NCBI GenBank assembly: GCA_033675545.1
Contig: JAWDGP010003786.1
Span: 231,001 to 295,000 of the forward strand
Direction: 5' to 3'
Length of the DNA: 64,000 bases
From: Elysia crispata
Lineage: Eukaryota > Mollusca > Gastropoda > Plakobranchidae
Part shown: piece after piece, positions 11,516 to 22,662 of the stretch
Position numbering within the stretch: the first letter of the stretch is position 1
How the letters are laid out: each line of letters begins with the position of its first letter
The notes under the pieces: generated by a model
The model's database searches: none
What the model was told of the DNA's origin: nothing
Seen by the model: only the letters and a program-made list of their open reading frames with translations
Translations under genes and position numbers: made by a program

Positions 11516-11653
11516 TTTCGTCTTTGCGTCACGGCCGGGTACGGCCGGCTTGTGCAGTAACGATGGCCATTAAGTTGGACCGGGTTGGGCCGGCTTAAAC
11601 CTTAGAGCTGCTTTTATTTTCGGCCGGGTTAGGCCGGTTTAAATCTTAGAGGG
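11516..11653. repeat. Tandem subterminal repeats at the piggyBac-A right end
   Basis: The motif CCGGGTTGGGCCGGCTTAAA at 11580 recurs as CCGGGTTAGGCCGGTTTAAA at 11625. Each copy is followed by a TTAGAG. A third, weaker CGGCCGGGTACGGCCGG lies at 11532. The last copy runs into the terminus at TTAA. Confidence 0.75.
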
Positions 11654-11657
11654 TTAA

Positions 11658-12077
11658 GTAAAAAGATAACAATAAAGGGACAACAAGGGAACAACAAGGT
11701 GACAACGAAGTGACATATAACTCTTACACTATCTCTTCTCCACGGTTGGTAGTATTTTATTTTATTGATATTGGGCTACAATGTTATTGAATTATCATTA
11801 CATCACAAACAAACACGGCGACTCGCACCAAGGACGAATTCGCACACATTCTTTTCCGAAGATTGAAAGTAATTTTACTTGTTCATTACAACATTGGTTA
11901 CACCTCTTTCCTATTTAACAAATGTCTAGATTTTACCAGGCAAACCAAATAAACAAACAAAGACTTTCTTTCGTCGAAGACCATTCGTATTTTATTGGGT
12001 GATTAACTTACATTTTATTTCTTTTTACTCCTTACTCTTGGTTTCCTACATCTGGATTTTTTGGAGGGAGGCTGTGT
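11658..12077 (-). other. LINE-A 3' UTR, proximal part
   Basis: It follows the ORF2 stop and matches LINE-B 28150-28545, for example AAGGTGACAACG with CACGGTGACAACG, and the shared GCACCAAGGAC. Non-coding. Confidence 0.7.
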
Positions 12078-14390
12078 CTACTCCCAATTTGCGCTCCATC
12101 TTTGGATGTTGATCGAGCAGATGGTTTTCAGGTTAGTATTAGCATACTGTGCATTGTGATGCAGTTGCTTGAGGGTTAGTTCCCATACTAACCGTCTGTA
12201 TTTGTGTACTAATTCTATTACCTTTGGTGTCTCTTTTCCAAAGTTTGGGAAGATGTTTATTAGTATGATTTTTAATATGTCCCACTCTGCTATTGTTGAC
12301 ATTTCCTTGATCTTCCTTTGTAGCTCTAACCTCGCGCCTTTCCATACCTTACACAACCCATACATGTGAGCTTCTGTCTGTTGGTCCCTGCAGAATGGAC
12401 ATCTCGCTCCTATCTGTATTGGGGTTGTGTTGTACAACAGTCTAAAGGTGATTTCCTTGGTCCTGTTTGATAGACTATGACTGTGTAGATTCTTAAAAGC
12501 CTGCTCTACGTCTACTATTCTATACCTATACATTAGTTTCATTTTTTCGTACAGTGGCTTCTCTGGCTTGGGTTTCGTGTTTCCTATCTGCTCTGGATGT
12601 TTGCTGATTGCCTTTCTCAGGTCTTGGTGGAAAGGGCTGTTGATTTTTTTAAAGCAATGAGGTTTCCCATTGTTTAGTGGAGTGAATCTGACTAGATCTA
12701 ATCCTAAAAAATACTCCACTAGTGGGAACCTATCCTTATTGTCTATCGCCTCTGTTATGTGTTTTATCCTCATTGCTTGTGCTTTTACTTCTATATCTTG
12801 GAGCTTTCTTCCTCCCTCCTCATAATCCATTGTCAATTCTCTATTGCTTATCCTTCTTGTTGTTTTCCTGTTGAGGAAGGGCCAAACTATTTTCCTGTAT
12901 TCTCTGAAAAATTCTGGAGGAGGTCTGAATATATTTAGTTGATATAGTACCTGAGGAACTATCTTGCTATTTACTATTCTTGCTCTTTCGAATATTGTTG
13001 TATGTTTGTTTTCATATGCTTTTACTTGGTTCTCACATTTCACCAGTAGGTCGTCCCACGATTTGATTGTGGTTTGCTCTTTCTGGTTTGTGAAATGTAA
13101 CCCATATATCTTCATTTCTTCTACTGCTTTTAGCTTTAGCGGAGGGGATTGCCTGTTGTTGTCCGCTCCTATGTCCATGATGTTTGTCTTGGCAATGTTG
13201 ATTTTGTTGCCACTCGCTTCTCTAAAATCCTCAAACTTTCTTATAAATTTTGAGGATGGAGCTGTCTTTTGTTGTTAGCATCATGGTATCATCTGCAAAG
13301 GCCTTGCCTTTCTGTTCTCCTCCTCCCGGTATTTTTATTCCTTCTATTTCCTTGTCTTGTCTGATGCTTTCTAACAGAGCTTCTAAAATGAGGGTGTACA
13401 GTAGAAGTGACTAACTGCATCCTTGCCTCACTGATCTCTATAAAGTGAACTCCTCACTTATTTCTTGATTTACCATTACCTGACTACATGGTTCATCGCA
13501 TAAGATTCGAACCCAATCCCTGACGTACTTGCCTATGTTACTCCTTTCTAAGACTTTATGTAGAAAAGAGTGCGACACTCTGTCAAAGGCCTTCTCCTGA
13601 TCTAAACTCAAAATTCTAGCCGGTACTCCCTTAACGTTGCAATATGTGATAATCTCTCTGATGTTTTGGAGATGGTTCTGTATTTTGCGCCCCTTCACTG
13701 CGCACTGCTGGTCTTCATTTACCAGTTTGTGCATTTCTGGCTGTATCCTTCTTGTTAATATCTTGCTTATTATTTTATAGTCTGCATTTAACAATGAGAC
13801 TGGCCTATACTTGCTTACTTCCGTCCTATTGTTTGGATCTTTTGGAATTAGCGTTATGTATGACAGCTTCATCTCTTGTGGAAGTCTGCCTCTCTCTACT
13901 GCTTGGTCCGCAACTTTTTTCAGTATGGGGACCAGCTGGCCCTGAAAAGTTTGGTAGAATTCGTTGGTTAGTCCATCAGGACCTGGTGACTTATTTTTGT
14001 TTAGGTTCTTTATTGTTGTGGCTATTTCGTTTTCTGTGAAGGGAATTTCCATCTTTTCCTTTTCTTCTTCCTCTATCTTCTTAACATACTTTAGATACTC
14101 CTCTTGTTTCCTCTCCGTTTGTAGCCCTTCCTCCGTGTATAGTTCCTTGTAGAATCCTTGGAATGCCTGTTTGATTTCCTCCGGGTTGGTGGTTACTTCC
14201 CCGTCTTTCTTTTTAATTTATTTTATGTTTCTGTTCTTATGTACGTTTTGTTCCCTGGCTTGGTTGGGATGTCTTCTTGTTCCATGTCCACCTTACATCT
14301 GATTGCTGCTCCTCTGTACCTCTCTTCTTCCATGTCGTCCAGTTCTTTTTGTAACATGGTTCTTCTTTCTTTTTCTCACTCTGTTGTTTC
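12078..14390 (-). pseudogene. LINE-A ORF2, downstream copy (endonuclease-RT linker to C terminus)
   Basis: This is the 3' copy of ORF2 in the chimeric LINE-A. It starts within the linker between endonuclease and reverse transcriptase. It shows FTENEIATTIKNLNKNKSPG, SKYRPVSLLNADYKIISKIL and SLDQEKAFDRVSHSFLHK. The QGCS segment is broken by a stop. Next come AFADDTMMLT (the FADD catalytic box) and a long C-terminal part open at 12078-13178, with a C-terminal zinc knuckle CPFCRDQQTEAHMYGLC. Frameshifts near 13200-13440 separate the RT palm from the thumb. It differs at roughly one residue in six from the neighbouring upstream copy, so the two come from different LINE lineages rather than from a fresh tandem duplication. 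Confidence 0.8.
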
Positions 14391-16638
14391 CAGCCTCCTC
14401 GTAATCCATTGCGAGTTCCCTTTGGCTTATCCTTCTGGTTGTTTTTTTTTTTTGTTGAGGAAGGGCCAGATTATCTTACAATAATCTTTTAAGAATTTGC
14501 ATATGTTTAGTTGGTATAGTGCCTGTGGCACTATCTTGCTATTCACTATTCTCACTCTTCCAAAGATTGTTGTTGGTTTATTCTCATAGGCTTTTACCTG
14601 CTTCTCGCATTTCACTAATAAGTCATTCCACGATTTGGTTGTGGTTTGCTCCTCGTTATTTGTGAATTGTAGCCCGCATATTTTTATCGCTTTTACTACC
14701 TTTAGATTAAGTGGAGGGGTTTGCCTGTTGTTATCTGGTCCGATATTCATAATGCTTGTTTTGGCAATGTTGATCTTGTTGCCACTTGCTTCTCCATATT
14801 CCTCAAATTTTTTAATAATTGTGGTAATGGAGCTGTCTTTCTTTGTAAGCATTATCGTATCATCTGCAAAGGCTTTGCTTTTCTGTTCTCCTCCTCCCGG
14901 TATTTTAATTCCTTCTATTTCCTTATCTTGCCTGATGCTTTCTAATAGAGGTTCTAAAATTAGTGTATACAGCAAAGGTGACATGCTGCATCCCTGCCTA
15001 ACCGATCTGGTTAAAGTGTACTCCTCACTTAATTCTTGATTAACTATGACTCTGCTACAGGGATTATCATATAGGATTCGAATCCAATCCCTGACATACT
15101 TGCTAATGTTGCTCGCTTCTAGGATTTTGTGGAGAAATGAGTGCGAGACTCTGTCAAATGCTTTCTCCTGATCGAGACTCAAAATCCTAGCTGGTATTCC
15201 TTTGACTCTGCAGTATGTTATTATTTCTTTAATGTTATGTAGGTGGTTTTGTATTTTGCGCCCCTTCACTGCGCACTGCTGATCCTTATGTACCAGTTTG
15301 TGCATTACTGGTTGTATTCTACTTGTCAGTATTTTGCTTATTATTTTATAGTCTGCATTTAATAATGAGACTGGCCTATACTTACTTACTTCCGTCCTAT
15401 TGTCTAGATCTTTTGGAAGTAACGTTATGTACGACAACTTCATCTCTTTTGGAAAATTGCCTCTTTCTACTGCTTGGTTCACAACTTTTTTCAGTATGGG
15501 GACCAGCTGGCCCTGGAATGTTTGATAAAATTCATTAGTGAACCCGTCTGGTCCGGGTGATTTACCTTTGTTCAGCTCTTTTATTGCTGTGGCTATTTTA
15601 TTTTCTGTGAAGGGATTTTCCATTTTCTCTTTTTCCTCCTCTTCTATCTTTCTAACATACTTAAGGTATTTATCTTGCTTGTCTTCTGTTCCTAGCCCTT
15701 CCTCTGTGTATAATTTTTTGTATAATTCTTGGAATTCTTTTTTTATTTCCTCCCTATTGTTTGTTATTTCTCAGTTTTTCTTTTTGATTTCCTTTATGTT
15801 CCTATCTTTTTGTACGTTTTGTTCCCTGGCGAGAAAGTGCTTGGTTAGGATGTCTTCTTGTTCCATGTCCACCTTACATCTGATTGCTGCTCCTCTATAC
15901 TTTTCCTCTTCTATGTCGTCCAGTTCTTTTTGCAACATAGTTCTTCTTTCCTTTTCTAACTCTGTTGTTTCCAGTAGAGTTAGTATTTCCTTCGTTCTGT
16001 CTCTCTTCCTCTTACTTTCTTTTATGGCCAACTCTTGGCTTACTCTCATGATCAAATGCTTGCTCAGGGCATTTATCTATTTCCTCTTTGCCTATAGTTA
16101 GTAATCTAGTGATGGCTTCTCTATCTCTTTCTTTTCCCAGTTGCGTGTTGTTCAGCTTCCTGTACGCTGCTTTCCTTTTCTTTCCATCATCTTGATCTCT
16201 ACCTACTTCTAACACTACCGCTAGGTGGTCTGAGTACTTATGCAACTCCGTGTGGTGGGTTTTGAAGGTGCTATAAGTCTCATGGATGTAAAACCGATCT
16301 AAGTTCCGTAGGGTGTGGGTCCTGTTGTCTCGAAGCCTGAAAGTGTGGTGCGGTCCTGACTTATCCAATGACTCTGCGGTGTTTTGCAGCTTGAAACACT
16401 GGATTGTTTCAAGTCGGGAGCGAGCTTCTATAGCGATCTCTCTATAATCCACGTTGAAGTCTCCTCCCCAAATCATTTTCTCGTCTTTGTGGAAGTGTTC
16501 TAATTTATGATGTATGTTTTTTACAAACTCTCTTTGCTCCTGTTTATTACATGGAGCGTACGTATTTATTAGAGTTATTTCCTGTGATCTATCCCTACTC
16601 TTAATTCTTGCTATGGTACACCTTCCTTCTTTGTCCTG
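14391..16638 (-). pseudogene. LINE-A ORF2, upstream copy (endonuclease C part and RT)
   Basis: This is the 5' copy of ORF2. At 16012-16638 it has the C-terminal half of the APE-like endonuclease (MIWGGDFNVDYRE, HKYSDHLAVVLEVG with the terminal SDH motif). It continues through a charged linker (15771-16055) to an RT domain that stays open at 14427-15623. That part includes NKGKSPGPDGFTNEFY, LDQEKAFDRVSHSFLHKIL, RQGCSMSPLLYTLILEPLLE and KAFADDTIMLTK. It stops after NKKKKQPEG at the point equal to LINE-B 29302, where the downstream ORF2 copy begins abruptly. The 5' part of the endonuclease was cut off by the Harbinger insertion and lies at 26789-27050. Confidence 0.8.
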
Positions 16639-17758
16639 CAGGGCCCGTATGCAAGTTGCAAAGTTAAGTTAAAACTTAGTAATTTTTACTCGTTACCCGC
16701 TAAGTCGCATTCAAGTGATATGCCGCAGCCTTAAGTTAAGTTAGTTTCTCCAACTTAGAAAGTCCAAAAAGGCCAACTTACGGCCCAAGTTAGAGCTAGC
16801 AGTTAGAGACTGGCTACATCGATTTAGTTCTAATACAGTCTTTTAAGATCGCGCGAAAATGTCTGCTGCTGCCGCTTTTCACCACCGTCAGAGAAGATTT
16901 TTGAGACGAAATCGGATCTTTCGAGATCGTAGAAATCCTTTGGATGCGTTTGACGATATGGAAATGTTTGAAAAGTTTCGTTTCCATCGCGAAAATATAA
17001 TGACATTGACTGAGGAGCTAGAGCCTCATCTCATCCAAAATGGACGTAGAGGGGGACTGCTGCCTGCGATCCTGCAAGTGTGCTTGACTCTCCGTTTTTT
17101 TTTTGCCACAGGCACATTCCAAGACACAATTGGGGAGATGATTGGTGTTAGCCAGTCAACAGGTAATCAAAGTAAAAACAGTTATTATTAATAACTAACG
17201 TTAATGCGTCTAGGTCGTAATCTAGATCTAAATCTAGAAATAGCGCGCCAGCAAGCCCTTTTGCCTTGCACTGAGTTGACGCTTGACGCAGTCATCTTAA
17301 ACAATTACAGAGATTTAGATTTAGATCAATAGAGTTAGGTGGTCTTCAGTTGATCTTGATAAGTAAGCACATAGAGCTTAAATCTAGACATGGAGTTCAG
17401 TCTAATTCTAAATTCCGTTTCGGATCAAGATAGTCTCTTCAAAGGCCAAAATAGAACAAGTTTAATTCTACATGTATATGACATTCACCTTTTGGCTGCC
17501 CATTATTTTATAATTTAATCAATTTAAATGCTGAAGAATTCAACAAGGTACCAGAGAGTCTAGATAATACATGTACCTTTATCTAGATATCTAGACCCAA
17601 TGCCTTTTTTCATTCAGAACTAGTCGGACATCTATAGATCTATGTGCTTTGTTATATTTTTTTTTCAAGTTCTTTATAAAGTTTCATTAGATGATCTACA
17701 TTTAGTATTGGGGTTAAAATGTAGTTTAATTTTTACTAGCCTGTTGGCCAATGTTTTT

Positions 17759-17759
<1 letters not shown>

Positions 17760-17831
<72 letters not shown>
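17760..17831. repeat. (AT)n microsatellite in Harbinger transposase intron 1
   Basis: About 36 AT units between exons 1 and 2. Confidence 0.95.
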
Positions 17832-17836
<5 letters not shown>

Positions 17837-18730
17837 CAAATTGATACATCATCATTACATGCACTTAATTTGAATTACTATTTAAATGTGAAAATTAATC
17901 TTTTCATTTGCTTTTTTTCAGTGAGCCGCACAGTGAGGAGAGTAATGGATGCCCTAATCCAAATGCTTCCACAATACATACACCCCCCAACACAACAGGA
18001 GGCTCAACAGCAAAAGGTTGTGTGGATGGCACATATGTAAAAATTCTTAGGCCACATGTGGACGAAGAGGTGTATGTAAACCGCAATAATTTCTATTCTT
18101 TCAATGTTCAGGTATCTTCCACACACTATTGTCAAAAAAAAATATAAGACTTCATTTAAATTTAGAGTACTATACTATTATTTCCTACCCAAAGTAGATT
18201 GTGATCAATAGCGAGTACATTGAAAATTTGAAGGACTGGCCTAGAAGTAGAAGGAATTGTAATGGCTTACCAAATTTTAAAATGATTGAGCCTTTAATGT
18301 GAATAAATCATTACAGTCTGATATTGCGCAAAACTTAAAAAAAAAACTTGATTTATTTTATGGAGCGATATTTCCATTAAAAAATTGGTCTTATTTAGTT
18401 TAATCTGCTCAATTACTTTTGGCTAGATAGTGAATAAATCCCAAAAATTTGGGAAAAAAGAAATATATTTTATAGAATGACATTTTCATAAAAAAAAAAA
18501 TTAAAAAATTTAGTTTATTCTCTTCAGTTTTTTTTTTTACCAGATAGTGAATAAATCACCTTATAATCAATCTCTTTGCAGTCTGATAATGCGCAAAACT
18601 TTAAAAAAAAAAAAAAAAAAAGCTTGATTTATTTTATAGAATGGTATTTTCATTAAAACATTTGTTATATGTATTTTGTTGATTCCGCTCAATTTTTTTT
18701 TCCAGATTGTCTTTAATGCTGACCTCATTC

Positions 18731-19525
18731 AGCGCGGAATTATTTTAAGGTTTTCGCGGAATTAATTTTTAGGTAAAATATTTTAGTAGGCCCCGCGAGA
18801 AGTTTTGGGTCACTAAAAAAATTTACAGAGAATATATGACAAATTATATACCAAATTGAAGGTAATGAATTGAACTTTTTGAAAAAAAAATAGTTATTAG
18901 TGAAAATATGAAGACTGGTATTATTTACATGAGGTGAAAGTCATTGAATACAATTGAACGATAAAAACAAAAATATATAATTTGTCATTCCGGAGAAAAA
19001 AAAAAATACAAAATGTAAAGACAGAACTTATTTTTTCATTTCAAATGATTTTGTAACCATTACCCTCATGCATGCTAAATTTTCTTTGATTTGGAGTATA
19101 AATTGTTGATATGAGACAATACCTCCCAGGGTGAAAAAAGTTACAAAAAAAAAAAGGGATTACGCTTCAGAAATCAAACAATCAAATGTTTGCATGCAAA
19201 AGCAGGAAAGAATTATAACTGAAAGTGAACATAACTAATGACAATTATCAGAAATTTGTAATTGAGATAATTATAAGAACCAAAAAATTATGGGTAAAAA
19301 AATGTTCATCTCACCGTAAAAAAAATAATCCAATAACCGCCAGTCCTCAGGTAACAGCTCAGTAGTAAATCCAATAATTGTTAGCCTCAATACTCCAGTC
19401 TTTAGGGTTCACCAAAATACTCCAAGGGCTTAGATGATTATTTTTGAGACTACACTAAAAAAGTAAAATTTATGTACACGTATAAAAAAAAAAAACTATT
19501 TACAGGTCAGCGCTACACAGTTGAC
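18731..19525. other. piggyBac-B 3' non-coding region
   Basis: Strongly AT-rich with many A runs. No gene is seen. It lies between the left terminus and the transposase stop codon. Confidence 0.6.
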
Positions 19526-21529
19526 TTAGTTATCCCCACCTGCTCCTGGAGTGTGGTATGCCAGGAAGCAGGTTTTGGGGTGTATGTGTGGCTTGTCAGG
19601 GCAACCAGAACAGATCAAATTGGTTCTCTTTCGGTCCCCAGGGCGGCTGCAAACGACGCAGCGGTTGTCTTTCTCAGTGTACATTATTATGTGCTGAATG
19701 TGACGAGAAAATCGACATATAGGCTCATCTTTATGTTTCCTGCCCTTTATTCGTTTTGGGGCTGGGTCAGGGTTCTGTCCAGGTCCTGCCATCATCACAG
19801 CTGCCCTCTCTAGAAGTTGGTTCATAAGCTGCTCTTTGAAAGGTTTTAGTGGAATGACTTCTGCCCTTTCATCTCGGCTCATGCCATACAAAATATGAGC
19901 ATTTATTTGAGCCAGCTCCAAAATCCAGTGGAAGATTTTTTTCCACCACTTATGGGTCTTCCTCTGGAACTGACCATAATATGTGATATTTTGGTCAGCC
20001 CTGTCACAGCCATTCATGTGTAGGTTGTAGCGATGAATCATCTCGGGCTTCATGATGTTGCGGCCGCGAGGATTTCTTTGGTGGAGCACAGCAGGCTCAG
20101 CGTTAGTTGATACAGCCATACAAACTTTTTTTCCCTTTTTATCTCGCCAAGCCACAGCAAGGATATTATCATCATCATTCAGGAAGAATTTACTTTCTTG
20201 TTCAGACAATTTGAGGGTCTTTAGTTCAGGAGGAAAACGTCGTCTGTTTGCTTGAACTGTGCCCGTGTAGTTTATTCTTCGCTGAAGAAGATAATCAATC
20301 AGATTCCGCGAGGTGTAATACCGATCTGCGTGGACGTGATGGCCTGGTTCCAGAGGGGTGAGCAGAGTCTGGAATACTTTGATGGCACTGTCACTATTAG
20401 GATCCATCTCAGGATCATAGGAAGTCTCGGCACCAAAATATATCAAGACGTTGATGACGTACCCTGTTGCGCTATCGCAGAGCCCAAATGTCTTTACATG
20501 ATACTTTTTGGGTTTACAGGCATTGTAAGTTTTGTGTCTAAAACGCCCCTTCCATCCAATAACCATCTCGTCAAGGGACAAGTTTTCAAATGGATAATAG
20601 GCGCCCTGAAATGTTGTGAGAAGGCTGTTCACAAAAGGCTCGATCTTCTCCTTTGACTGGGCTGGAGTGTCACTGCAATGTAGCATAGAGCTGTGGATCA
20701 ATTCAAAGCGATCTCTAGGGAAAATTTCATGGTACCATTTAGTGTACATGTAGGGTTTTTGAGACCAGTAGTCAACTAACGATGCACGTTTATCAATGCC
20801 CATAGCAATGAGGACTGCAAAATATTTTAGCAGTTCTGGCACAGTGATGTCAGTCCAGTTGGATAGTCTAGATCTTTTTGTTGGTGGATTGTTCATTCGA
20901 ATTTTCACCTGTGCGTACTGGTTGATATTGTTGACAAGTTCCTCCAATATCTCATTTGTCATCAGGGTACTCCAACAATCCAACACTGAGCTGTCCCTGT
21001 TCAAATCGCCCTGTATCCCAGGTTGTTTTGTTGGCACAAAGCGAATTCTGTTTGATGTGCCACGCCCCCCGTCAGCTGTTGTCACTTGTCTCCAATTGTC
21101 AACCTCTTGCTGTTGTTGACGTGGAACAGCTACATTTTGTCTTCGAGGTCGACCTCTGGGTCTAGCTGCTGATGTTGGCTGCTCTACATTAGGGCTAGAC
21201 CTAGATGAGACAGTGCTATCGTCAGCTGTTGCCTCCAATTCCCCACTGGAAGTAGATCTAGGGCTAGGATGAGACCGATGACTACCAGTACTACTAGATC
21301 TAGATCTAGACCTATCATTCTCCTCTTCTCCTGACCAGTGACTATCAGAACTTGTAACATTATCACTAGGTTGATCTTCTAACAACTGTGATAAAAAATC
21401 TCTAGCCTGCTCGGCTGTAAAACGTCTAGGTCTTTCATTAGCCATCACTTCCTTACAGAGCTTCAAAATGAATCTGGCGTCTGACAAAGAAATAGAAGAC
21501 TTGCAGTTGCAACTGGCGCATTTCAGCAA
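19526..21529 (-). CDS. piggyBac-B transposase, intact reading frame
   Basis: A single 667-codon open frame, the length expected for a complete piggyBac transposase. The N terminus (to about residue 145) is Ser/Arg-rich and disordered. It includes SRSRSSSTGSHRS and an AT-hook-like RPRGRPRRQ. The DDD catalytic triad is present: Asp320 in LSLDEMVIGWKGR, Asp402 in HVHADRYYTSRN and Asp509 in MNGCDRADQN. The C terminus (about 605-654) is a Cys/His-rich domain with CVVCSRPG, CSGCPDK and HPKTCF spacing. The Met at position 1 gives MLKCASC. The Met at residue 29 (MANERPRRFTAEQ) is the more family-like start. No stop, frameshift or missing key residue is seen, so the protein could still be functional even though one TTAA is lost. 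Confidence 0.92.
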   Translation of the reverse strand: MLKCASCNCKSSISLSDARFILKLCKEVMANERPRRFTAEQARDFLSQLLEDQPSDNVTSSDSHWSGEEENDRSRSRSSSTGSHRSHPSPRSTSSGELEATADDSTVSSRSSPNVEQPTSAARPRGRPRRQNVAVPRQQQQEVDNWRQVTTADGGRGTSNRIRFVPTKQPGIQGDLNRDSSVLDCWSTLMTNEILEELVNNINQYAQVKIRMNNPPTKRSRLSNWTDITVPELLKYFAVLIAMGIDKRASLVDYWSQKPYMYTKWYHEIFPRDRFELIHSSMLHCSDTPAQSKEKIEPFVNSLLTTFQGAYYPFENLSLDEMVIGWKGRFRHKTYNACKPKKYHVKTFGLCDSATGYVINVLIYFGAETSYDPEMDPNSDSAIKVFQTLLTPLEPGHHVHADRYYTSRNLIDYLLQRRINYTGTVQANRRRFPPELKTLKLSEQESKFFLNDDDNILAVAWRDKKGKKVCMAVSTNAEPAVLHQRNPRGRNIMKPEMIHRYNLHMNGCDRADQNITYYGQFQRKTHKWWKKIFHWILELAQINAHILYGMSRDERAEVIPLKPFKEQLMNQLLERAAVMMAGPGQNPDPAPKRIKGRKHKDEPICRFSRHIQHIIMYTEKDNRCVVCSRPGDRKRTNLICSGCPDKPHIHPKTCFLAYHTPGAGGDN

Positions 21530-21651
21530 TAACCAGTACCCTATAGGGGCAATTCCTCGATGTAAACAATCTACTTTAGTTTCTCTTCCATCTAAAGAGT
21601 GCTTTTTCGCATTTTAGTTTCACCATTTTATTATGAAGTCGGGTTAATCGC

Positions 21652-21711
21652 CGGCCGCTTGGAGCGGCCGTTCGCGAATTATACAAAACTACCGGCCGCT
21701 GACAGCGGCCG
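21652..21711. repeat. Two GC-rich palindromes at the piggyBac-B right end
   Basis: CGGCCGCTTGGAGCGGCCG (21652-21670) and CGGCCGCTGACAGCGGCCG (21693-21711) are near-identical 8-bp-stem hairpins 22 bp apart. They stand out in AT-rich surroundings. The left end has no counterpart. Confidence 0.85.
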
Positions 21712-22218
21712 TGCGCGTTGAATGAGTTAATAATTGATTGTGTGGCCAGACACCCTGGCAGCTTTCATGATGCTAGGGTGTTACGAGAGTCTCAGTTTTT
21801 TGCTGGGATGGAGCAGAGGCCACCTGTGGTTGAGGGTTTGGTACTGGGAGACAGTGGCTATCCTCTCAGAGAGTGGCTGATGACACCTTTTGGTGACCCT
21901 GTAGATCACCAGCAAAACGCATTGAATATAGCGCATCGACTGTCACGGGTAACCGTAGAGAGGTGCATTGGCGTGCTGAAAAGAAGGTGGCACTTCCTTC
22001 ATACCGAGCTTCGTGTTGAGCCTGCGGTTGCCAGTAGAATTGTGTACTGTTGCTGCCTTCTGCACAATAAAGCGGTTTTACTGGGCTTAGAGCCACCTGC
22101 CCCACTCCCATTGGAGGAACTTCCTGCCATCCCTGCACATCCAAGAAACGATGGAGAGAGGGCGCGGACAGCAGCGGGTAAAGCTGTAAGGCTACATATT
22201 GCCCGTACTCATTTTTAA

Positions 22219-22662
22219 TTTAAGTTTGAATGATGTAGGCCTATAGATATGTATATGTGTGTGTGTGTGTGTGCTTTGTATCATTGTATCCCTTTTTTTT
22301 TCATTTTTCCGTTTTTTGAATACCAAAAATAATTTATTTATTCTGAATGTGTTTTACCCCATTACAAAATGTGCATATTTAGCATTCTTTTCTCACATTT
22401 CATCACCCCTTGAATGAAGGATTGATTGCTGAAGCACAATGTATGCCTAAAATATTTTCATTTCTTAAAAGTTAACCTGGTAAAACATTTGATAACAATC
22501 TAATTACAGTGGGTACATTGATCATTCAAAACATATGAAATGCTTAATACATGACACAAGCAAGTTCACACAACAAAAATTCAGCCAAATGATTTGTTAC
22601 AAAACACTATGTTAATTTTAAAAATTGAAAAAATATCATCAACTTAGAAAATTTCAGTTTTT
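22219..22662. other. Spacer between the two convergent Harbinger genes
   Basis: It holds a (TG)n tract near 22256-22271 and AT-rich DNA. The forward transposase and reverse Myb genes converge here. No further gene is seen. Confidence 0.6.

Larger units (their letters stand above)
7908..11653 (-). mobile_element. piggyBac-A DNA transposon
   Basis: This 3746-bp element is bounded by TTAA on both sides (7904-7907 and 11654-11657), the canonical piggyBac target. The left end starts CTCTTTAAGGTGCAA. The right end, reverse-complemented, starts CCCTCTAAGATTTAA, which agrees at about 10 of 15 positions. Flanking LINE-A sequence resumes at 11658 in register with LINE-B near 28150, so the insertion boundaries are secure. 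Inside is one two-exon transposase gene on the minus strand. The right terminus carries tandem CCGGGTT-GGCCGG repeats. Confidence 0.85.
18724..21726 (-). mobile_element. piggyBac-B DNA transposon nested in Harbinger exon 3
   Basis: The element begins CTCATTCAGCGCG at 18724 and, reverse-complemented, ends CTCATTCAACGCG at 21726 (12 of 13 match). TTAA follows on the right (21727-21730), but the left flank reads GCTGAC, so the left TTAA copy is lost or mutated. Excising the element restores a readable Harbinger frame, with IVFNAD then LIIDCVARHPGS. The 3003-bp element carries one long intronless transposase gene on the minus strand. The right end has two GC-rich palindromes that the left end lacks. 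Confidence 0.85.
16859..22218 (+). pseudogene. Harbinger transposase (HARBI1-like), three exons, split by piggyBac-B
   Basis: This is a DDE transposase of the HARBI1 family. Exon 1 (16859-17162) runs from MSAAAAFHHRQRRFLRRN to GVSQST and has the GMIGVSQST-type helix. Exon 2 (17922-18111) starts VSRTVRRVMDAL. Exon 3 starts at 18706 (IVFNAD), is interrupted at 18724 by piggyBac-B, and resumes after the TTAA at 21727 to end THF at 22218. The catalytic motifs can be read: GCVDGTYVKI (first Asp), LGDSGYPLREWL (second) and VERCIGVLKRRW (Glu). GSFHDARVLRES is also intact. In exon 2 roughly 15 codons and the frame are lost between QQQK and GCVDGT. So the gene carried a deletion besides the insertion. 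Confidence 0.88.

Noticed and set aside
13752-16101. Several plus-strand frames rich in Leu, Phe and Ser that look like membrane proteins
   Set aside because: They are complements of the Lys/Glu-rich LINE ORF2. The hydrophobic look follows from reading the other strand. The same applies at 29534-31135 and 31862-32200.
16639-16641. Assigning a definite Harbinger target duplication (CTG or CAG)
   Set aside because: CTG occurs at both outer edges, but the TIR symmetry (CAG...CTG) makes the boundary ambiguous. The LINE comparison fits either a zero- or a 3-bp reading.
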